64,000 nucleotides of DNA. Source: Leucobacter komagatae. GTDB lineage: Bacteria > Actinomycetota > Actinomycetes > Actinomycetales > Microbacteriaceae. The translations under genes were made by a program, and so were the position numbers. Location: contig NZ_VFON01000001.1 in the NCBI RefSeq assembly GCF_006716085.1, forward strand, positions 1,736,001 through 1,800,000, given 5' to 3'. Every line of letters begins with the position of its first letter. Positions within the stretch are counted from its first letter, which is position 1. The notes under the pieces are model-generated. The model was not told the DNA's origin. It saw nothing but the letters and a program-made list of their open reading frames with translations, and searched no databases. Positions 41,460 through 53,264 of this stretch are shown here, piece after piece.

Positions 41460-42485
41460 ATGTCGCCAGAAAACTCCCTCGATGACCTTGATCTGCGACT
41501 TATCCACGCCGTAAAGCTCGCACCGCGCGCCGCATGGAGCGCACTCGCGCCCGTCATTGGGGTTGACGCCGCGACTCTCGCGAGGCGCTGGGCAAAGCTC
41601 ACCGAACGCGGGCAGGTGTACGTGACCGGCTACGGCACCCTCGGAACACCCTTCACCGTCGCCGTCGCCGAGGTACAGTGCAAACCGGGCCGAGCTCATG
41701 AGGTAGCGAGACAGCTCGCACAGGATAGCGAGGCCCTGACTATTAATCTCACCGCCGGCGCTCGCGACATTCTTGTCACCGTGGCCGCGCCAGACCTCGA
41801 GGCGCTCTCGATGTATGTGCTTCGTGACATGGGCGGGCTCGAAGATGCGACGTCGGTGCGCACTACCGTTGTGACGTCAATGATGACCGACGCTCGCCCG
41901 TGGACACCGCGAGCACTCTCTCCCGCAGAGCAGGCCAGGGTAGCCGCGCTACAGCCCGCTATACCCGTGAACGCGCGGCGCCAGCCGCTGGACGTCGAGC
42001 GCGCAGTGATCGCTCAGCTGAACCACGACGGTAGGGCACCGATTGCGACGATCGCGCGGCGTACCGGTTTCAGCCAGAAGCGCGTGCACGACGCGATCGC
42101 AGGGCTCCAGAGTGCAGGGCTGCTCTCGGTCAGAGTTGATGTCGCACGCACGCTGACTGCCTGGCCGCACTATGTCTGGTACTCGTTCCGGGTGCCTGCG
42201 GAACGCGCGACCGCGGTCGCGGAGGCCCTCACCAATGTGGAGGAGGTACGTTCCGTGCTGCTCACGCTTGGCGAGAGCAACATCATGATCTCGGCGTGGC
42301 TGCGCACGCTCGCCGACGCACAGCGGTTCGAGGTGATGGTGTCGACGCGCATACCGGACTTAGTGGTGATCGACCGCTCCCTCGTGATCGGCTCGGTCAA
42401 GCACTACGGGCACATCCTCACCGGGACCGGATTCGCAACGGGACAGACAATCGCTCACCGGCTTCCAGAGCCACTGGACGGCTAA
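41460..42485 (+). CDS. Double-length Lrp/AsnC-family regulator
   Basis: 341 residues. Two AsnC-type units are present: HTH 1 (LDDLDLRLIHAVKLAPRAAWSALAPVIGVDAATLARRW) with a RAM-like domain, then HTH 2 (LDVERAVIAQLNHDGRAPIATIARRTGFSQKRVHDAI) with a second one. It is divergent from the catabolic operon, 114 bp away, and probably controls it in response to an amino-acid-like ligand. ATG 41460 is 6 nt after TATTAT (41448-41453), which makes a leaderless start likely, although GGAG also lies upstream. Confidence 0.88.
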   Translation: MSPENSLDDLDLRLIHAVKLAPRAAWSALAPVIGVDAATLARRWAKLTERGQVYVTGYGTLGTPFTVAVAEVQCKPGRAHEVARQLAQDSEALTINLTAGARDILVTVAAPDLEALSMYVLRDMGGLEDATSVRTTVVTSMMTDARPWTPRALSPAEQARVAALQPAIPVNARRQPLDVERAVIAQLNHDGRAPIATIARRTGFSQKRVHDAIAGLQSAGLLSVRVDVARTLTAWPHYVWYSFRVPAERATAVAEALTNVEEVRSVLLTLGESNIMISAWLRTLADAQRFEVMVSTRIPDLVVIDRSLVIGSVKHYGHILTGTGFATGQTIAHRLPEPLDG

Positions 42486-42513
42486 AGCCAAACGGACCAC
42501 GAGGCCCGTGTTG

Positions 42514-42586
42514 TGCCCTGGAGAGGAATCGAACCTCCGACACCTTCTTTAGGAGAGAAGTGCTCTATCCACTGAGCTACCAAGGC
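42514..42586 (-). tRNA. tRNA-Arg (anticodon CCU)
   Basis: 73 nt. On the minus strand the acceptor arm GCCTTGG pairs with CCAGGGC, followed by a D arm GCTC...GAGC, anticodon stem CTTCT/AGAAG with loop CTCCTAA (anticodon CCT), and T arm GGAGG-TTCGATT-CCTCT (one G-T pair). The discriminator is A and CCA is not encoded. It reads AGG codons. No integrase or att-like duplication is seen nearby. Confidence 0.95.
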
Positions 42587-42714
42587 GGGAAGCGCCACAG
42601 GGCGCCAAGCAACGAGTCTAGCGCACCGAGCCGCCGCGCCGGAAAACCCGCACGCCGAAAAAACCAAGCGCCGCCAAACCAAGCCCTAGAAAACCGAAGC
42701 CCCAAAAATGCAGA

Positions 42715-42742
42715 AAGGGCGCGGCACGGAAGCCACGCCCTT
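42715..42742 (-). terminator. Terminator after the NlpC/P60 gene
   Basis: AAGGGCGCGGC (42715-42725) and GCCACGCCCTT (42732-42742) pair with one mismatch. On the minus strand the stem is followed by TTCTGCATTTTTG, a T-rich end. Confidence 0.65.
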
Positions 42743-42758
42743 ACTCGCAAACGAGCAA

Positions 42759-43508
42759 TTAGCTCATGCGCACAACCTGAGTCGGCAAGCCAGCGTAGGT
42801 GCTGAGGCCAGCGACGACGGTGGTACCGCCGGTCCAGCCACCGTGGACGGCCTGGCCGCCACCGATGTAGACAGCAACGTGGGGAGCACCGGGCCACATG
42901 AGGAGGTCACCGGGTGCGAGCGCCGTGGTGCCGTGCACGTAGTCAACCGAAGCACCGTAGCGGAAGAAGTCGCTTACGCCGTGGTCGTACCCGCCCTGGT
43001 CGCGGCGCTCGGTCAGGCCGATCGCTGCGAGCGCGTTCTGCGCGAGGTCGGTGCAGTCCTGCGAAACGCCGACCTGTGCGAGGGCAGCTGCGACGAGGCC
43101 GCTTGCGCCCGAACCAGCCGGAACCTCAGCTGCAGCGGGGGTAGCCGATGCGCCCGAGGTGGTCTTGGTGTCCTTGTTAGCCGCAAGCTCAGCAGCGCGC
43201 TTCTCAGCCTCTGCTACGAGCTTCTCGCGCTGCTCCTGCTCGGCGACGGTCGTGTCGACCTCAAGCGGGATGTCGTCGATCTTGGTGAGCGCGGGGCCAG
43301 CGGTGACCTTAATCGTCTGCGATTCGGCGACTGCTGCGACGGGCTCTTCTTTGTCGTTGAACGCGTAGGCCGGCAGCGCAAGCGTGCCGAACATGGCGAA
43401 AGTGAAAACGGCGGCGCCGCCCACTCGTGCGATCTTCTTGACCTTCGCCTTGGACGAAGCTGCGGGTGCGGTCGCAGCTACGACCTCAGTGCTGGGCTGT
43501 GAATTCAC
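42759..43508 (-). CDS. Secreted NlpC/P60-family peptidoglycan hydrolase
   Basis: 249 residues. The signal peptide ends ALPAYA after a long basic N-terminus (to about residue 48). A charged helical segment (VAEQEQREKLVAEAEKRAAELAANK) and an Ala-rich linker precede a C-terminal NlpC/P60 domain with catalytic Cys (QDCTDLAQNAL), His (APHVAVYIGGG) and a third polar residue (AVHGG). It probably cuts peptide stems of the wall. GTG 43508 has a weak AAGG upstream. It is the only gene between gdhA and the tRNA. Confidence 0.85.
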   Translation of the reverse strand: MNSQPSTEVVAATAPAASSKAKVKKIARVGGAAVFTFAMFGTLALPAYAFNDKEEPVAAVAESQTIKVTAGPALTKIDDIPLEVDTTVAEQEQREKLVAEAEKRAAELAANKDTKTTSGASATPAAAEVPAGSGASGLVAAALAQVGVSQDCTDLAQNALAAIGLTERRDQGGYDHGVSDFFRYGASVDYVHGTTALAPGDLLMWPGAPHVAVYIGGGQAVHGGWTGGTTVVAGLSTYAGLPTQVVRMS

Positions 43509-43632
43509 GAAATATCTACCTTACGTTGGTGCTTAATGGCGGTCAGCTTGTGACCGTTGAAGCCAAGACTTGACCAAGCCTAACCGAACATCACGAAATT
43601 GTCACGCTTGGATTACGAAGCCAAAACAGGGC

Positions 43633-45003
<1,371 letters not shown>

Positions 45004-45047
45004 TCAGCTCCATGGTTCATGGGCTCGCCAAATAAGGCGATATCGAA

Positions 45048-45075
45048 CGCCTACGAAACGCCATGTACGTAGGCG
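45048..45075 (-). terminator. Hairpin after the DtxR/IdeR gene
   Basis: CGCCTACG (45048-45055) pairs with CGTAGGCG (45068-45075), an 8-bp perfect stem with a 12-nt loop, 10 nt after the stop of the iron regulator. It may also act in the gdhA leader. Confidence 0.45.
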
Positions 45076-45084
45076 CCGCCTCAT

Positions 45085-45774
45085 CTATGAGACGAAAATG
45101 TGTGCCGCCACCTCCACGGGAATGTCGATGGCCTCACTGTTCCCTTCCACCTCAACGCGCACGAAGTCGCCTGTGCGGGTGAAAGAAGCTTTGTTGCCGG
45201 GCAGCACGCTCGCCGCAGAGAGCTGCGCCAGCAGCTCCGGCTCGTACTGCGCGGGCTCTGCGAGGCGGCGGATCGTCGCCTCGGTCGGGTTGTGCGGTTC
45301 GGCGAGCCAGTCGAGCAGGCTCAGTTCGCTCACGCTTGCGGCGGGAGCCGGGGTCGCACCCAACTCCTCAAGCCCGGGAATGCGGTTGCCGTATGGCGAC
45401 ACCGTCGGCCGGTCGAGGATGCCGAGCAGCTTCCGCTCGACCTGCTCACTCATCACGTGCTCCCAGCGGCATGCCTCTTCGTGCACGAACTCCCACTCGA
45501 GCCCAATGACGTCGGCGAGCAGCCGCTCCGCGAGGCGGTGCTTCCGCATGACGCGGATCGCGCGGGCGTGCCCCTCCTCGGTGAACGCCAGCTGGCGATC
45601 GTCAGTAACGACGACGAGCCCGAGGCGCTCCATGCGAGCTACCGTCTGCGATACCGTCGGCCCCGAGTGCCCCAGGCGCTCGGAAATCCGCGCGCGCAGC
45701 GGAACGATACCTTCTTCCTCGAGTTCGAGAATTGTTCGAAGGTACATCTCGGTAGTGTCAATCAGATCCGTCAA
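45085..45774 (-). CDS. ideR: Iron-dependent repressor, DtxR/IdeR family
   Basis: 229 residues. Metal-site residues align number for number with DtxR: Met10, Cys102, Glu105, His106 and the ancillary His79, Glu83, His98. Cys102 indicates the iron rather than the manganese branch. The HTH has SGPTVSQTVARMERLGL and the C-terminus is an SH3-like domain. The start is TTG 45774, matching the family N-terminus (MTDLIDTTEMYLRTI); GGTGGGG lies 8 nt upstream. It controls iron uptake and storage genes, none of which are in the window. Confidence 0.92.
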   Translation of the reverse strand: MTDLIDTTEMYLRTILELEEEGIVPLRARISERLGHSGPTVSQTVARMERLGLVVVTDDRQLAFTEEGHARAIRVMRKHRLAERLLADVIGLEWEFVHEEACRWEHVMSEQVERKLLGILDRPTVSPYGNRIPGLEELGATPAPAASVSELSLLDWLAEPHNPTEATIRRLAEPAQYEPELLAQLSAASVLPGNKASFTRTGDFVRVEVEGNSEAIDIPVEVAAHIFVS

Positions 45775-45932
45775 TGTATATACCCCACCAGCCGTCTGCG
45801 TAGCCCCAGCTTACGACATCTTTCTGCTGGGCTCACGCAACAGTTCGGCCACGGGTGCGCAGTATTCGGCCAACGGAATGGGCGCACGGCCCCGTAAATG
45901 CCAACCTGGCGCGCGTTAGTCCATAGAATTAG

Positions 45933-47060
<1,128 letters not shown>

Positions 47061-47094
47061 CCGGCCCCGCCGCGCTGGATGCCCTCCCGCGACA

Positions 47095-47128
47095 CACGAA
47101 AGCCCCCGCCGAGGCGGGGGCTTTCGTG
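47095..47128. terminator. Bidirectional terminator between serC and rlmB
   Basis: CACGAAAGCCCCCGCC (47095-47110) is followed at 47113-47128 by its exact reverse complement, a near-perfect 34-bp palindrome. On the + strand the arm ends CTTTCGTG. It separates two convergent genes. Confidence 0.8.
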
Positions 47129-47175
47129 CTGTGTGGCCGGGCGGCCCGAGAAGCGGGCGAGAGCCCGCCGATCGG

Positions 47176-48195
47176 CTACTCGGCGGCTGCGGCCGACGCG
47201 GCATCAGCCGCGCGAAGCTTCGACACCTCGTAGAGTGCTACCGACGCGGCGATGCCAGCGTTCAGCGACTCGGTGACCGCAGATATCGGGATCGACACGA
47301 TAGCGTCGCACGTCTCACTGACGAGGCGGGACAGGCCCTTGCCCTCGCTGCCGACGACGATCACGAGCGGGCGGCCCGCGAGGTCGAGGCCCGGGAGGCT
47401 AACGTCACCGTCGCCGTCGAGGCCGACGACGAAGAGCCCCTGCTTCTTCAGCTCTTTCAGCGTCTGCGTGAGGTTCGATGCGCGCGCGACGGGGATGCGC
47501 GCCGCGGCGCCTGCCGAGGTCTTCCACGAGGCCGAGTTCAGGCTCGCAGTGCGACGCTGCGGCACGATGACGCCCTGGCCGCCGAACGCGCCGACGGAGC
47601 GGATGATCGCGCCGAGGTTGCGGGGGTCAGTCACGCCGTCGAGCGCAACGAACAGCGGGGTCTCGTCGCGGTCAAACACCTCTTCGAGGAGGTCCATCGG
47701 GTGCGCGTACTCCATCGGCGGGACCTTGAGCACCACGCCCTGGTGGACGGTGTCGCGGTCGGTCATCCGGTCGAGCTCTTGGCGCATCACTTCGAGCACG
47801 GCCACGCCGCGGTTCGTAGCGATGCGCATGATCTCGCGCATCCGGTCATCCATCTCAACGCGCGCTGCGATGTACAGTGTGGTTGCCGGGATCTTCGTGC
47901 GCAGCGCTTCAAGCACGGCGTTGCGGCCGGTGACGAGCTCAGACTCGTCGGCCTTGCGCTTACTCTGCCCCTGGCCTCCGCCTGCCCCGGCGCCACCGCG
48001 CTGGTGGCGCGCCTTCGCGGCCTCGTAGCGCTCGCGAGCGGCCTTCGCCTTCGCGGCGGGGTGGTACTCGCGATCGACTGCCTTAGGCGTGGGGCCGCGG
48101 CCCTCGAGCGCCTGGCGGCCCTGGCCGCCAGATCCGACGCCCTTGCCGAGCCCCTTCTTGCGTACGGCGCCTGTGCGCCCCTTCTTATTGGTCAT
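47176..48195 (-). CDS. rlmB: 23S rRNA (guanosine-2'-O-)-methyltransferase
   Basis: 339 residues. A basic, Gly-rich N-terminal tail of about 85 residues precedes the SpoU substrate-binding domain ([12 protein letters not shown]) and the knotted methyltransferase with [39 protein letters not shown] and [22 protein letters not shown]. It methylates ribose in 23S rRNA (G2251 in E. coli). ATG 48195 overlaps the cysS stop as ATGA, the usual actinobacterial cysS-rlmB pair. Confidence 0.94.
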   Translation of the reverse strand: MTNKKGRTGAVRKKGLGKGVGSGGQGRQALEGRGPTPKAVDREYHPAAKAKAARERYEAAKARHQRGGAGAGGGQGQSKRKADESELVTGRNAVLEALRTKIPATTLYIAARVEMDDRMREIMRIATNRGVAVLEVMRQELDRMTDRDTVHQGVVLKVPPMEYAHPMDLLEEVFDRDETPLFVALDGVTDPRNLGAIIRSVGAFGGQGVIVPQRRTASLNSASWKTSAGAAARIPVARASNLTQTLKELKKQGLFVVGLDGDGDVSLPGLDLAGRPLVIVVGSEGKGLSRLVSETCDAIVSIPISAVTESLNAGIAASVALYEVSKLRAADAASAAAAE

Positions 48196-49676
48196 GCGTG
48201 GCTCCAGCGGGTTCCGGTCGGACTGTCTTCAAGGATGATTCCGGCCCCGGCAAGACGATCCCTGATCGCGTCGCTGGTGGCGAAGTCTTTGTTCGCGCGC
48301 GCTTCGGCACGCTGTTCGATGAGGCCAACTACGAGCGCGTCGAGCGCCGTGTCGGCAGCGGCGTTCCCAGAAGCCGCGCCCCACAGACTATCGCGTGGAT
48401 CGAGTCCAAGCACATCGAGCATCGCGACGACCTCGATCGCGCGGTGCAGCAGGGTGTCGCCGTCGCCAGCGTCGATCGCCGAATTTCCGGCGCGAACCGC
48501 CTCGTGAAGCGCCGCGAGCGCCTGCGGGATGGCGAAGTCGTCGAGCATCGCCGCGGTGAACTCGGCGGGGAGCGATTCGGTCGTCGCGGCGCCCCCGAGC
48601 GGCGCCAGGTAGAGCTCCGCGGCGGCCTCGCCGGCGGCCCGATCCTCAGCGGCCCCGACGATGTACTCTTCGGCGCGCTCGAGGAAGCCCTCGATACGGT
48701 CGAACGCCGCGGCCGCCTCGGCGAGCGAGCCCGCCGAGTACTCGAGCGTCGAACGGTAGTGCGCGGCTCCCAGGAAATAGCGGAGCACGACCGGGCGGGC
48801 CTGCGCGAGCAGGTCTGCAGCGAAGAGCGAGTTGCCGAGCGACTTCGACATCTTCTGGCCGCCCGTATGCACGAGGCCGTTGTGCACCCAGTGGTTCGCG
48901 AAGCCCTGACCCGCGGCGCGCGACTGCGCGAGCTCGTTCTCGTGGTGCGGGAAGCGCAGGTCGAGCCCGCCGCCGTGGATGTCGAAGGCGTCGCCGAGGT
49001 AGCGCTGAGCCATCGCCGAGCACTCGATGTGCCAGCCGGGCCGGCCATCGCCCCAGGGGGACGGCCACGACGCGGTCGCGGGCTCGGTATCCCGGTGCGC
49101 TTTCCACAGCGCGAAGTCTCGCGGATCTCGCTTGCCAACGGGCTCGGAGTCGGCCGCGTCCTCCATCTGGTCGCGCCGCTGCCGCGTGAGGGAGCCGTAA
49201 GCCGCCCAGCTGCCCGTATCGAAGTAGACGCTCGCCGAACCATCGTTTGCCTGGTAGGCGTGCCCACGCTCAATGAGTTCGCCGATGAGCGCGACCATCT
49301 CGCGGATATTCGCGGTCGCCCGCGGCTCGTAGGTCGGCGCGAGCACGCCGAGCGCATCGTACGCCGCCGTGAACTCGCGCTCGACGCGGTAGGCGAGCGC
49401 CCACCACTCCTCGGTGCCGCCCGACTCCTGAGCCGCGCGAGCGTTGTCGAGAATCTTGTCGTCGATGTCCGTGACGTTCCGAATCAGGGTGACGTCGTGA
49501 CCTGTCGCACGGAACCACCTGCGCATCTGGTCGTACACGAGCACGCTGCGCAGGTGGCCGATGTGCGGCGCCGACTGCACGGTGGGCCCACAAACGTACA
49601 TGCCAACCTTGCCCGCCTGCTGCGGAACGAAGTCAACAATTGCCTGCTTGTGCGTGTCGTAGATGCGTTGTGTCAC
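48192..49676 (-). CDS. cysS: Cysteinyl-tRNA synthetase
   Basis: 494 residues. Class I motifs are PHIGHLRS and KMSKSLGN; Zn ligands are in [16 protein letters not shown] and HHENE. The DALR-like anticodon domain follows. The length and C-terminus separate it from mycothiol ligase MshC. GTG 49676 is 6 nt after TAGGCT (49688-49683), so it is probably leaderless, and rlmB follows with a 4-nt overlap. Confidence 0.95.
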   Translation of the reverse strand: MTQRIYDTHKQAIVDFVPQQAGKVGMYVCGPTVQSAPHIGHLRSVLVYDQMRRWFRATGHDVTLIRNVTDIDDKILDNARAAQESGGTEEWWALAYRVEREFTAAYDALGVLAPTYEPRATANIREMVALIGELIERGHAYQANDGSASVYFDTGSWAAYGSLTRQRRDQMEDAADSEPVGKRDPRDFALWKAHRDTEPATASWPSPWGDGRPGWHIECSAMAQRYLGDAFDIHGGGLDLRFPHHENELAQSRAAGQGFANHWVHNGLVHTGGQKMSKSLGNSLFAADLLAQARPVVLRYFLGAAHYRSTLEYSAGSLAEAAAAFDRIEGFLERAEEYIVGAAEDRAAGEAAAELYLAPLGGAATTESLPAEFTAAMLDDFAIPQALAALHEAVRAGNSAIDAGDGDTLLHRAIEVVAMLDVLGLDPRDSLWGAASGNAAADTALDALVVGLIEQRAEARANKDFATSDAIRDRLAGAGIILEDSPTGTRWSHA

Positions 49677-49734
49677 GCTCCAAGCCTACCGTTTGCCGCC
49701 CCGGTGGCCGGGGAATGTTTCAGCCGTCCAGCTG

Positions 49735-50388
49735 CTACGAGAGGTCGTTCGAGATCTCACCCGAGAAGAAGAACTGCATCTGCTTCGCGACGCCGACAGC
49801 GTGGTCGCCGAAGCGCTCGTGGTAGCGGCTAGCGAGCGTCGCGTCGACGAGGCCGAGCGCGTCGGCGTTCACCTTGTCGCTGAGCATCTTCGAGAAGACC
49901 TTCGCGTGAAGCTTGTCAAGGTCGTCTTCGAGGTCACGGATCTCAAGGATCGTCGCGGGATCCTGCTCGCGCAGCAACCGAACGACGGCCTCGGCCATCT
50001 CAACGTCGAGCGCGCCCATGCGGGTGAAGACCTTGCGCAGGCCCTTCGGGATCGCACTGTCCGGGTACCGGTAGCGCGCGAGCTCCGCGATGTGCTCTGC
50101 GAGGTCAGACATGCGCTCGAGCTCGGAGCTCATGCGCAGCGACGCGACGACGAGACGCAGGTCGGAGGCGACGGGCGACTGGCGGAGCAGAATGTCGAAC
50201 GCGAGCTCATCGAGCGCGAGCGCGAGCGCGTTGACCTCCTCCGACCGCTCGATGACATTCTCGGCAAGCTCGGCATCCGAATCGCCAAAGGCTGTCGTTG
50301 CCTCGCCGATCGAAGCCTCGACGAGCTCCGCCATAACTGCGAGTCGCTCTTGCAACTCGCTCAGCGACTGCTGAAATACTGCGCGCAT
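49735..50388 (-). CDS. phoU: Phosphate signalling protein PhoU
   Basis: 217 residues in two repeated three-helix bundles with the E-x3-D-x3 metal-binding motifs (SELERMSDLAEHIAEL and RYHERFGDHAVGVA). It links the phosphate importer to the SenX3 kinase and keeps the Pho regulon off in phosphate sufficiency. ATG 50388 follows AAAGGACATC. It is divergent from senX3-regX3, the common actinobacterial layout. Confidence 0.93.
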   Translation of the reverse strand: MRAVFQQSLSELQERLAVMAELVEASIGEATTAFGDSDAELAENVIERSEEVNALALALDELAFDILLRQSPVASDLRLVVASLRMSSELERMSDLAEHIAELARYRYPDSAIPKGLRKVFTRMGALDVEMAEAVVRLLREQDPATILEIRDLEDDLDKLHAKVFSKMLSDKVNADALGLVDATLASRYHERFGDHAVGVAKQMQFFFSGEISNDLS

Positions 50389-50525
50389 GATGTCCTTTCG
50401 TGGGCAATCTCTTGCGTTCTTACTTTCGCTTCTCACGGTGAACTGTCCGTCACCGCAAGGTAAACAGTGGGCGAACTCTTCACTACCCGGTGCGCGGATG
50501 GTTCGCTCCCGTTTACGATGAAGAC

Positions 50526-51638
50526 ATGCTCCACCTTGCCGAGCTCCCCGCGAGCCATGGCCTCCCCGAGACTGCAACCGCAATCCTCGACGGACTCGAC
50601 GTGTTCGCTGTCATTCTCGACAGCTCGCTCACCGCGGTCTACGCGAACGAGGTGGCCCGCCGCAGCGAGACGCCGACCGAGCTCGGGCTGCTCCGCACGA
50701 GCGAATTCCGCAAGCGCGCGCAGGCGGCCCTCGCGTCAGGATCCCCCTCCCACCGCGACCCGAAGCCGAGCGACCCGGGTGCGCCCGTTCGCACGCACGT
50801 GATCCCGATCGAGAGCGACTTCCTCGTGGTGATCGCGGAGGATCTCGCTGAGGAGCAGCGGCTCACCGCGATGCGGCGCGATTTCATAGCGAACGTCTCC
50901 CACGAGCTGAAGACGCCGATCGCCGCGGTCGGCCTCCTCGCGGAAGCCGTGTTGGAGGCCGCGGGCGACCCAGAGCTCGTGCGCGAGTTCGCGGCGAGCC
51001 TCGTCAAGGAGTCGAAGCGCCTCGCCGACCTGTCTCGCGACATCATCCAGCTCTCCGAGGCGCAATCGACGCTGAGCCCGGAGCTGCTCGACTACGTGGA
51101 TCTGCGAGCGGTCGTCGACGAAGAGATCGACGCGCACGAGAGCTTCGCTGGGCGCCGGGGCGTTGACCTGTTCTTCATCGATAGCGCGAACCCGAAGCGC
51201 ACGTCGGCGATCCAGGGGCGCAAAAGCGCGATCGAGAGCGCGGTGGCGAACATTCTCAGCAACGCGATCCGCCACTCCCCCGAGGGCGCATCGGTCAGGA
51301 TCCGGATCGCACACAAGAAGCGGCACTTCACCGTGACGATCACGGATTCAGGGCCCGGGATCGCCCAGGAGCACCTCGAGCGCATCTTCGAACGGTTCTA
51401 CCGCGTCGACGGCGCGCGCAGCCGCGAGGATGGCGGCACCGGGCTCGGGCTGAGCATTGCCCGCCACTCGCTCCGCGCGCACGGCGGCGACGTCACCGTC
51501 AGATCCAAGCCGGGCGAGGGCGCCCGCTTCACACTGTCCTTCCCACTCAACGACATCCCGAAGAAGAAACGCGCGAAGCGTGTCAAACGCACGCGTAAAG
51601 CACTCAAGCAGCTCACAGACACGAAAGGACGCGTGTAG
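50526..51638 (+). CDS. senX3: SenX3-like phosphate sensor kinase without TM segments
   Basis: 370 residues. A PAS-like N-terminus (ILDGLDVFAVILDSSLTAVYANEVARR) precedes a HisKA domain with H126 (FIANVSHELKTPIAAVGLL), N-box NILSNAIRHSPEG, G1 DSGPGI and G2 GGTGLGLSIARHSL. M. tuberculosis SenX3 has two N-terminal membrane helices; none is seen here, so it should be cytosolic or peripheral. ATG 50526 lies 6 nt after TACGAT (50514-50519), supporting this start over GTG 50490. The tail is very basic (KKKRAKRVKRTRKALK). Confidence 0.9.
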   Translation: MLHLAELPASHGLPETATAILDGLDVFAVILDSSLTAVYANEVARRSETPTELGLLRTSEFRKRAQAALASGSPSHRDPKPSDPGAPVRTHVIPIESDFLVVIAEDLAEEQRLTAMRRDFIANVSHELKTPIAAVGLLAEAVLEAAGDPELVREFAASLVKESKRLADLSRDIIQLSEAQSTLSPELLDYVDLRAVVDEEIDAHESFAGRRGVDLFFIDSANPKRTSAIQGRKSAIESAVANILSNAIRHSPEGASVRIRIAHKKRHFTVTITDSGPGIAQEHLERIFERFYRVDGARSREDGGTGLGLSIARHSLRAHGGDVTVRSKPGEGARFTLSFPLNDIPKKKRAKRVKRTRKALKQLTDTKGRV

Positions 51639-52330
51639 TGTCCCCAAGCATCCTCCTCGTCGAAGACGAAGAGTCCATCTCGAAGCCCCTTGCGTTTCTG
51701 CTCGAGCGCGAGGGTTACCGGGTGACTGTCGTCGCCGACGGTAACGACGCGGTTCGCGCCTTTGCCTCCGACGGCGCCGACCTGGTGCTGCTCGACCTCA
51801 TGCTGCCGGGCCTGCCGGGCACAGAGGTCTGCCGCGAGATCCGGTCGCGCTCGCAGGTGCCGATCATCATGCTCACCGCGAAAGACAGCGAAATCGATAT
51901 CGTCGTCGGCCTCGAGCTTGGCGCCGACGACTACGTGACGAAGCCCTACTCGACTCGCGAGCTGCTCGCGCGCGTACGCGCGGCACTGCGACGCGCGGTG
52001 CCCGCCGAAGAGGCCGACCTCGACGAAGACGGGGGCGCGCTCGAGTCTCACGGGATCAGGCTCGACACCGATCGCCACACCGTCACCGTGCGCGGCTCTG
52101 AGATCGCAATGCCGCTGCGCGAGTTCGAGCTGCTCGAACTACTCATGCGCCACAGCGGCCGCGTTCTCACCCGCGGTCAGCTCATCGACCGGGTGTGGGG
52201 CAGCGACTACTACGGCGACACGAAGACGCTCGATGTGCACGTGAAGCGGGTGCGATCACGCATCGAGGAGGAGCCGGCGCAGCCCAAGCTCATCTCGACG
52301 GTGCGCGGGGTCGGCTACCGCTTCGGGTAG
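51638..52330 (+). CDS. regX3: Phosphate response regulator RegX3/PhoB
   Basis: 230 residues. Receiver domain with LLVEDEES, phospho-acceptor Asp53 (VLLDLMLPGLPG), Thr80 (IIMLTAKD) and Lys102 (DDYVTKPY), then an OmpR winged helix (PLREFELLELLMRHSGRVLTRGQLI ... STVRGVGYRFG). GTG 51638 overlaps the kinase stop. With SenX3 and PhoU it should regulate phosphate uptake genes, which are outside the window. Confidence 0.94.
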   Translation: MSPSILLVEDEESISKPLAFLLEREGYRVTVVADGNDAVRAFASDGADLVLLDLMLPGLPGTEVCREIRSRSQVPIIMLTAKDSEIDIVVGLELGADDYVTKPYSTRELLARVRAALRRAVPAEEADLDEDGGALESHGIRLDTDRHTVTVRGSEIAMPLREFELLELLMRHSGRVLTRGQLIDRVWGSDYYGDTKTLDVHVKRVRSRIEEEPAQPKLISTVRGVGYRFG

Positions 52331-52384
52331 GGCCTGGCTGCGCGGCCACCTGGCTCCGCGGCCACGGCACCGCCCCAGCAATGA

Positions 52385-52421
52385 CAGAGGCGCCCCGCGA
52401 GATTCTCGCGGGGCGCCTCTG
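52385..52421. terminator. Bidirectional terminator
   Basis: CAGAGGCGCCCCGCGAGA (52385-52402) and its exact complement (52404-52421) form an 18-bp palindromic stem around a minimal loop, between convergent regX3 and the lipoprotein gene. Confidence 0.78.
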
Positions 52422-52447
52422 TGCTGCGGCTTGTGAGCCGCGGGGTC

Positions 52448-53083
52448 TTAACCAGCCTTGGAGGTCAGCGCCTCGGCTGCCTCAGCTGCAACGCGTGCGG
52501 TGAAGGCCTCAACGGTCTCGCCGGCTTCCTTCGCCGCAGCGGCAACCTCTGCCTCGGTCATCTTCGCGAGATCAGCGACGGTGAGCGGAGCCTCGGCGCC
52601 AGCGCCCTCGGGCAGCACGTACGCCTGGTACTCCTTGAGGGTGCCGTCGAGCAGCGGAACGAACTCGGTGAGGTCGCCCTTGCCGTTGATCGTGAAGTAC
52701 GTCTTGACGGTCTGACCGGCCTGCAGGCCCTCGAGCGGGGTGACGAGCAGCTCGTCGTCGCTCTCGGGGTTACCAAACGAGGTCGTGCCCACGGGCGCGA
52801 CGAAGTCGATGGTCGCGTCGGCGGTATCGCTCTTCATGCTGAGCGATACCTTCGCGGGGTTCTCGGTCTGGTTGACGGCGGTGAGCACGAGGTTAAAGTT
52901 CTCGCCCGACTCGTCGGCGACGAGCATGATGTTGCGCAGCGCAACGCCCTCCGAGGTGACCTGCACGCCATCGCTGGGAGCGTACTCAACGGTAGTCGCG
53001 TTGTGGGCGATCAGGCTGCAGCCGCTCATGCCAAGCGTGAGCGCTCCTGCAAGTGCGAGTGAAGCGGCGATCCGATTCTTCAA
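52448..53083 (-). CDS. Putative lipoprotein
   Basis: 211 residues from TTG 53083 (GGAGG 5 nt upstream). The signal sequence ends LGMSGC, a lipobox. The body is a probable Ig-like beta fold (EGVALRNIMLVADESGENFNLVLTAVNQTENPAKVSL) followed by an Ala/Glu-rich helical tail. Similar lipoproteins are common next to carD in Microbacteriaceae in my experience; no function is known. It is divergent from carD. Confidence 0.8.
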   Translation of the reverse strand: MKNRIAASLALAGALTLGMSGCSLIAHNATTVEYAPSDGVQVTSEGVALRNIMLVADESGENFNLVLTAVNQTENPAKVSLSMKSDTADATIDFVAPVGTTSFGNPESDDELLVTPLEGLQAGQTVKTYFTINGKGDLTEFVPLLDGTLKEYQAYVLPEGAGAEAPLTVADLAKMTEAEVAAAAKEAGETVEAFTARVAAEAAEALTSKAG

Positions 53084-53264
53084 GAGGGCCTCCGAGCCGT
53101 GTATGAACTGAAACGTGCGCGCCCGAAGCACGCAGACCTGTCTCAATACTATCCCTCGCGCGGGTCGCTTGCGACCTGGCGCACGACGAGTCGCAAGATA
53201 CACCAGCTTCCAGAGGGCGAGCTGTGGTATTCTAGTGGTTGGATTTACACCAAGGAGCAACTCG

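Noticed and set aside
42514..42586. tRNA-Arg as an integration site for a genomic island
   Set aside because: No integrase and no duplicated tRNA 3' end in the flanking 20 kb; the neighbours look like core genes.
43509..43632. ydaO-type c-di-AMP riboswitch before the NlpC/P60 gene
   Set aside because: The spacer is only 124 bp and lacks the conserved ydaO core; such switches precede many wall hydrolases but not this one.
48198..49832. 544-codon open frame antisense to cysS
   Set aside because: Mirror of the cysS reading frame; no domain, promoter or ribosome-binding site.
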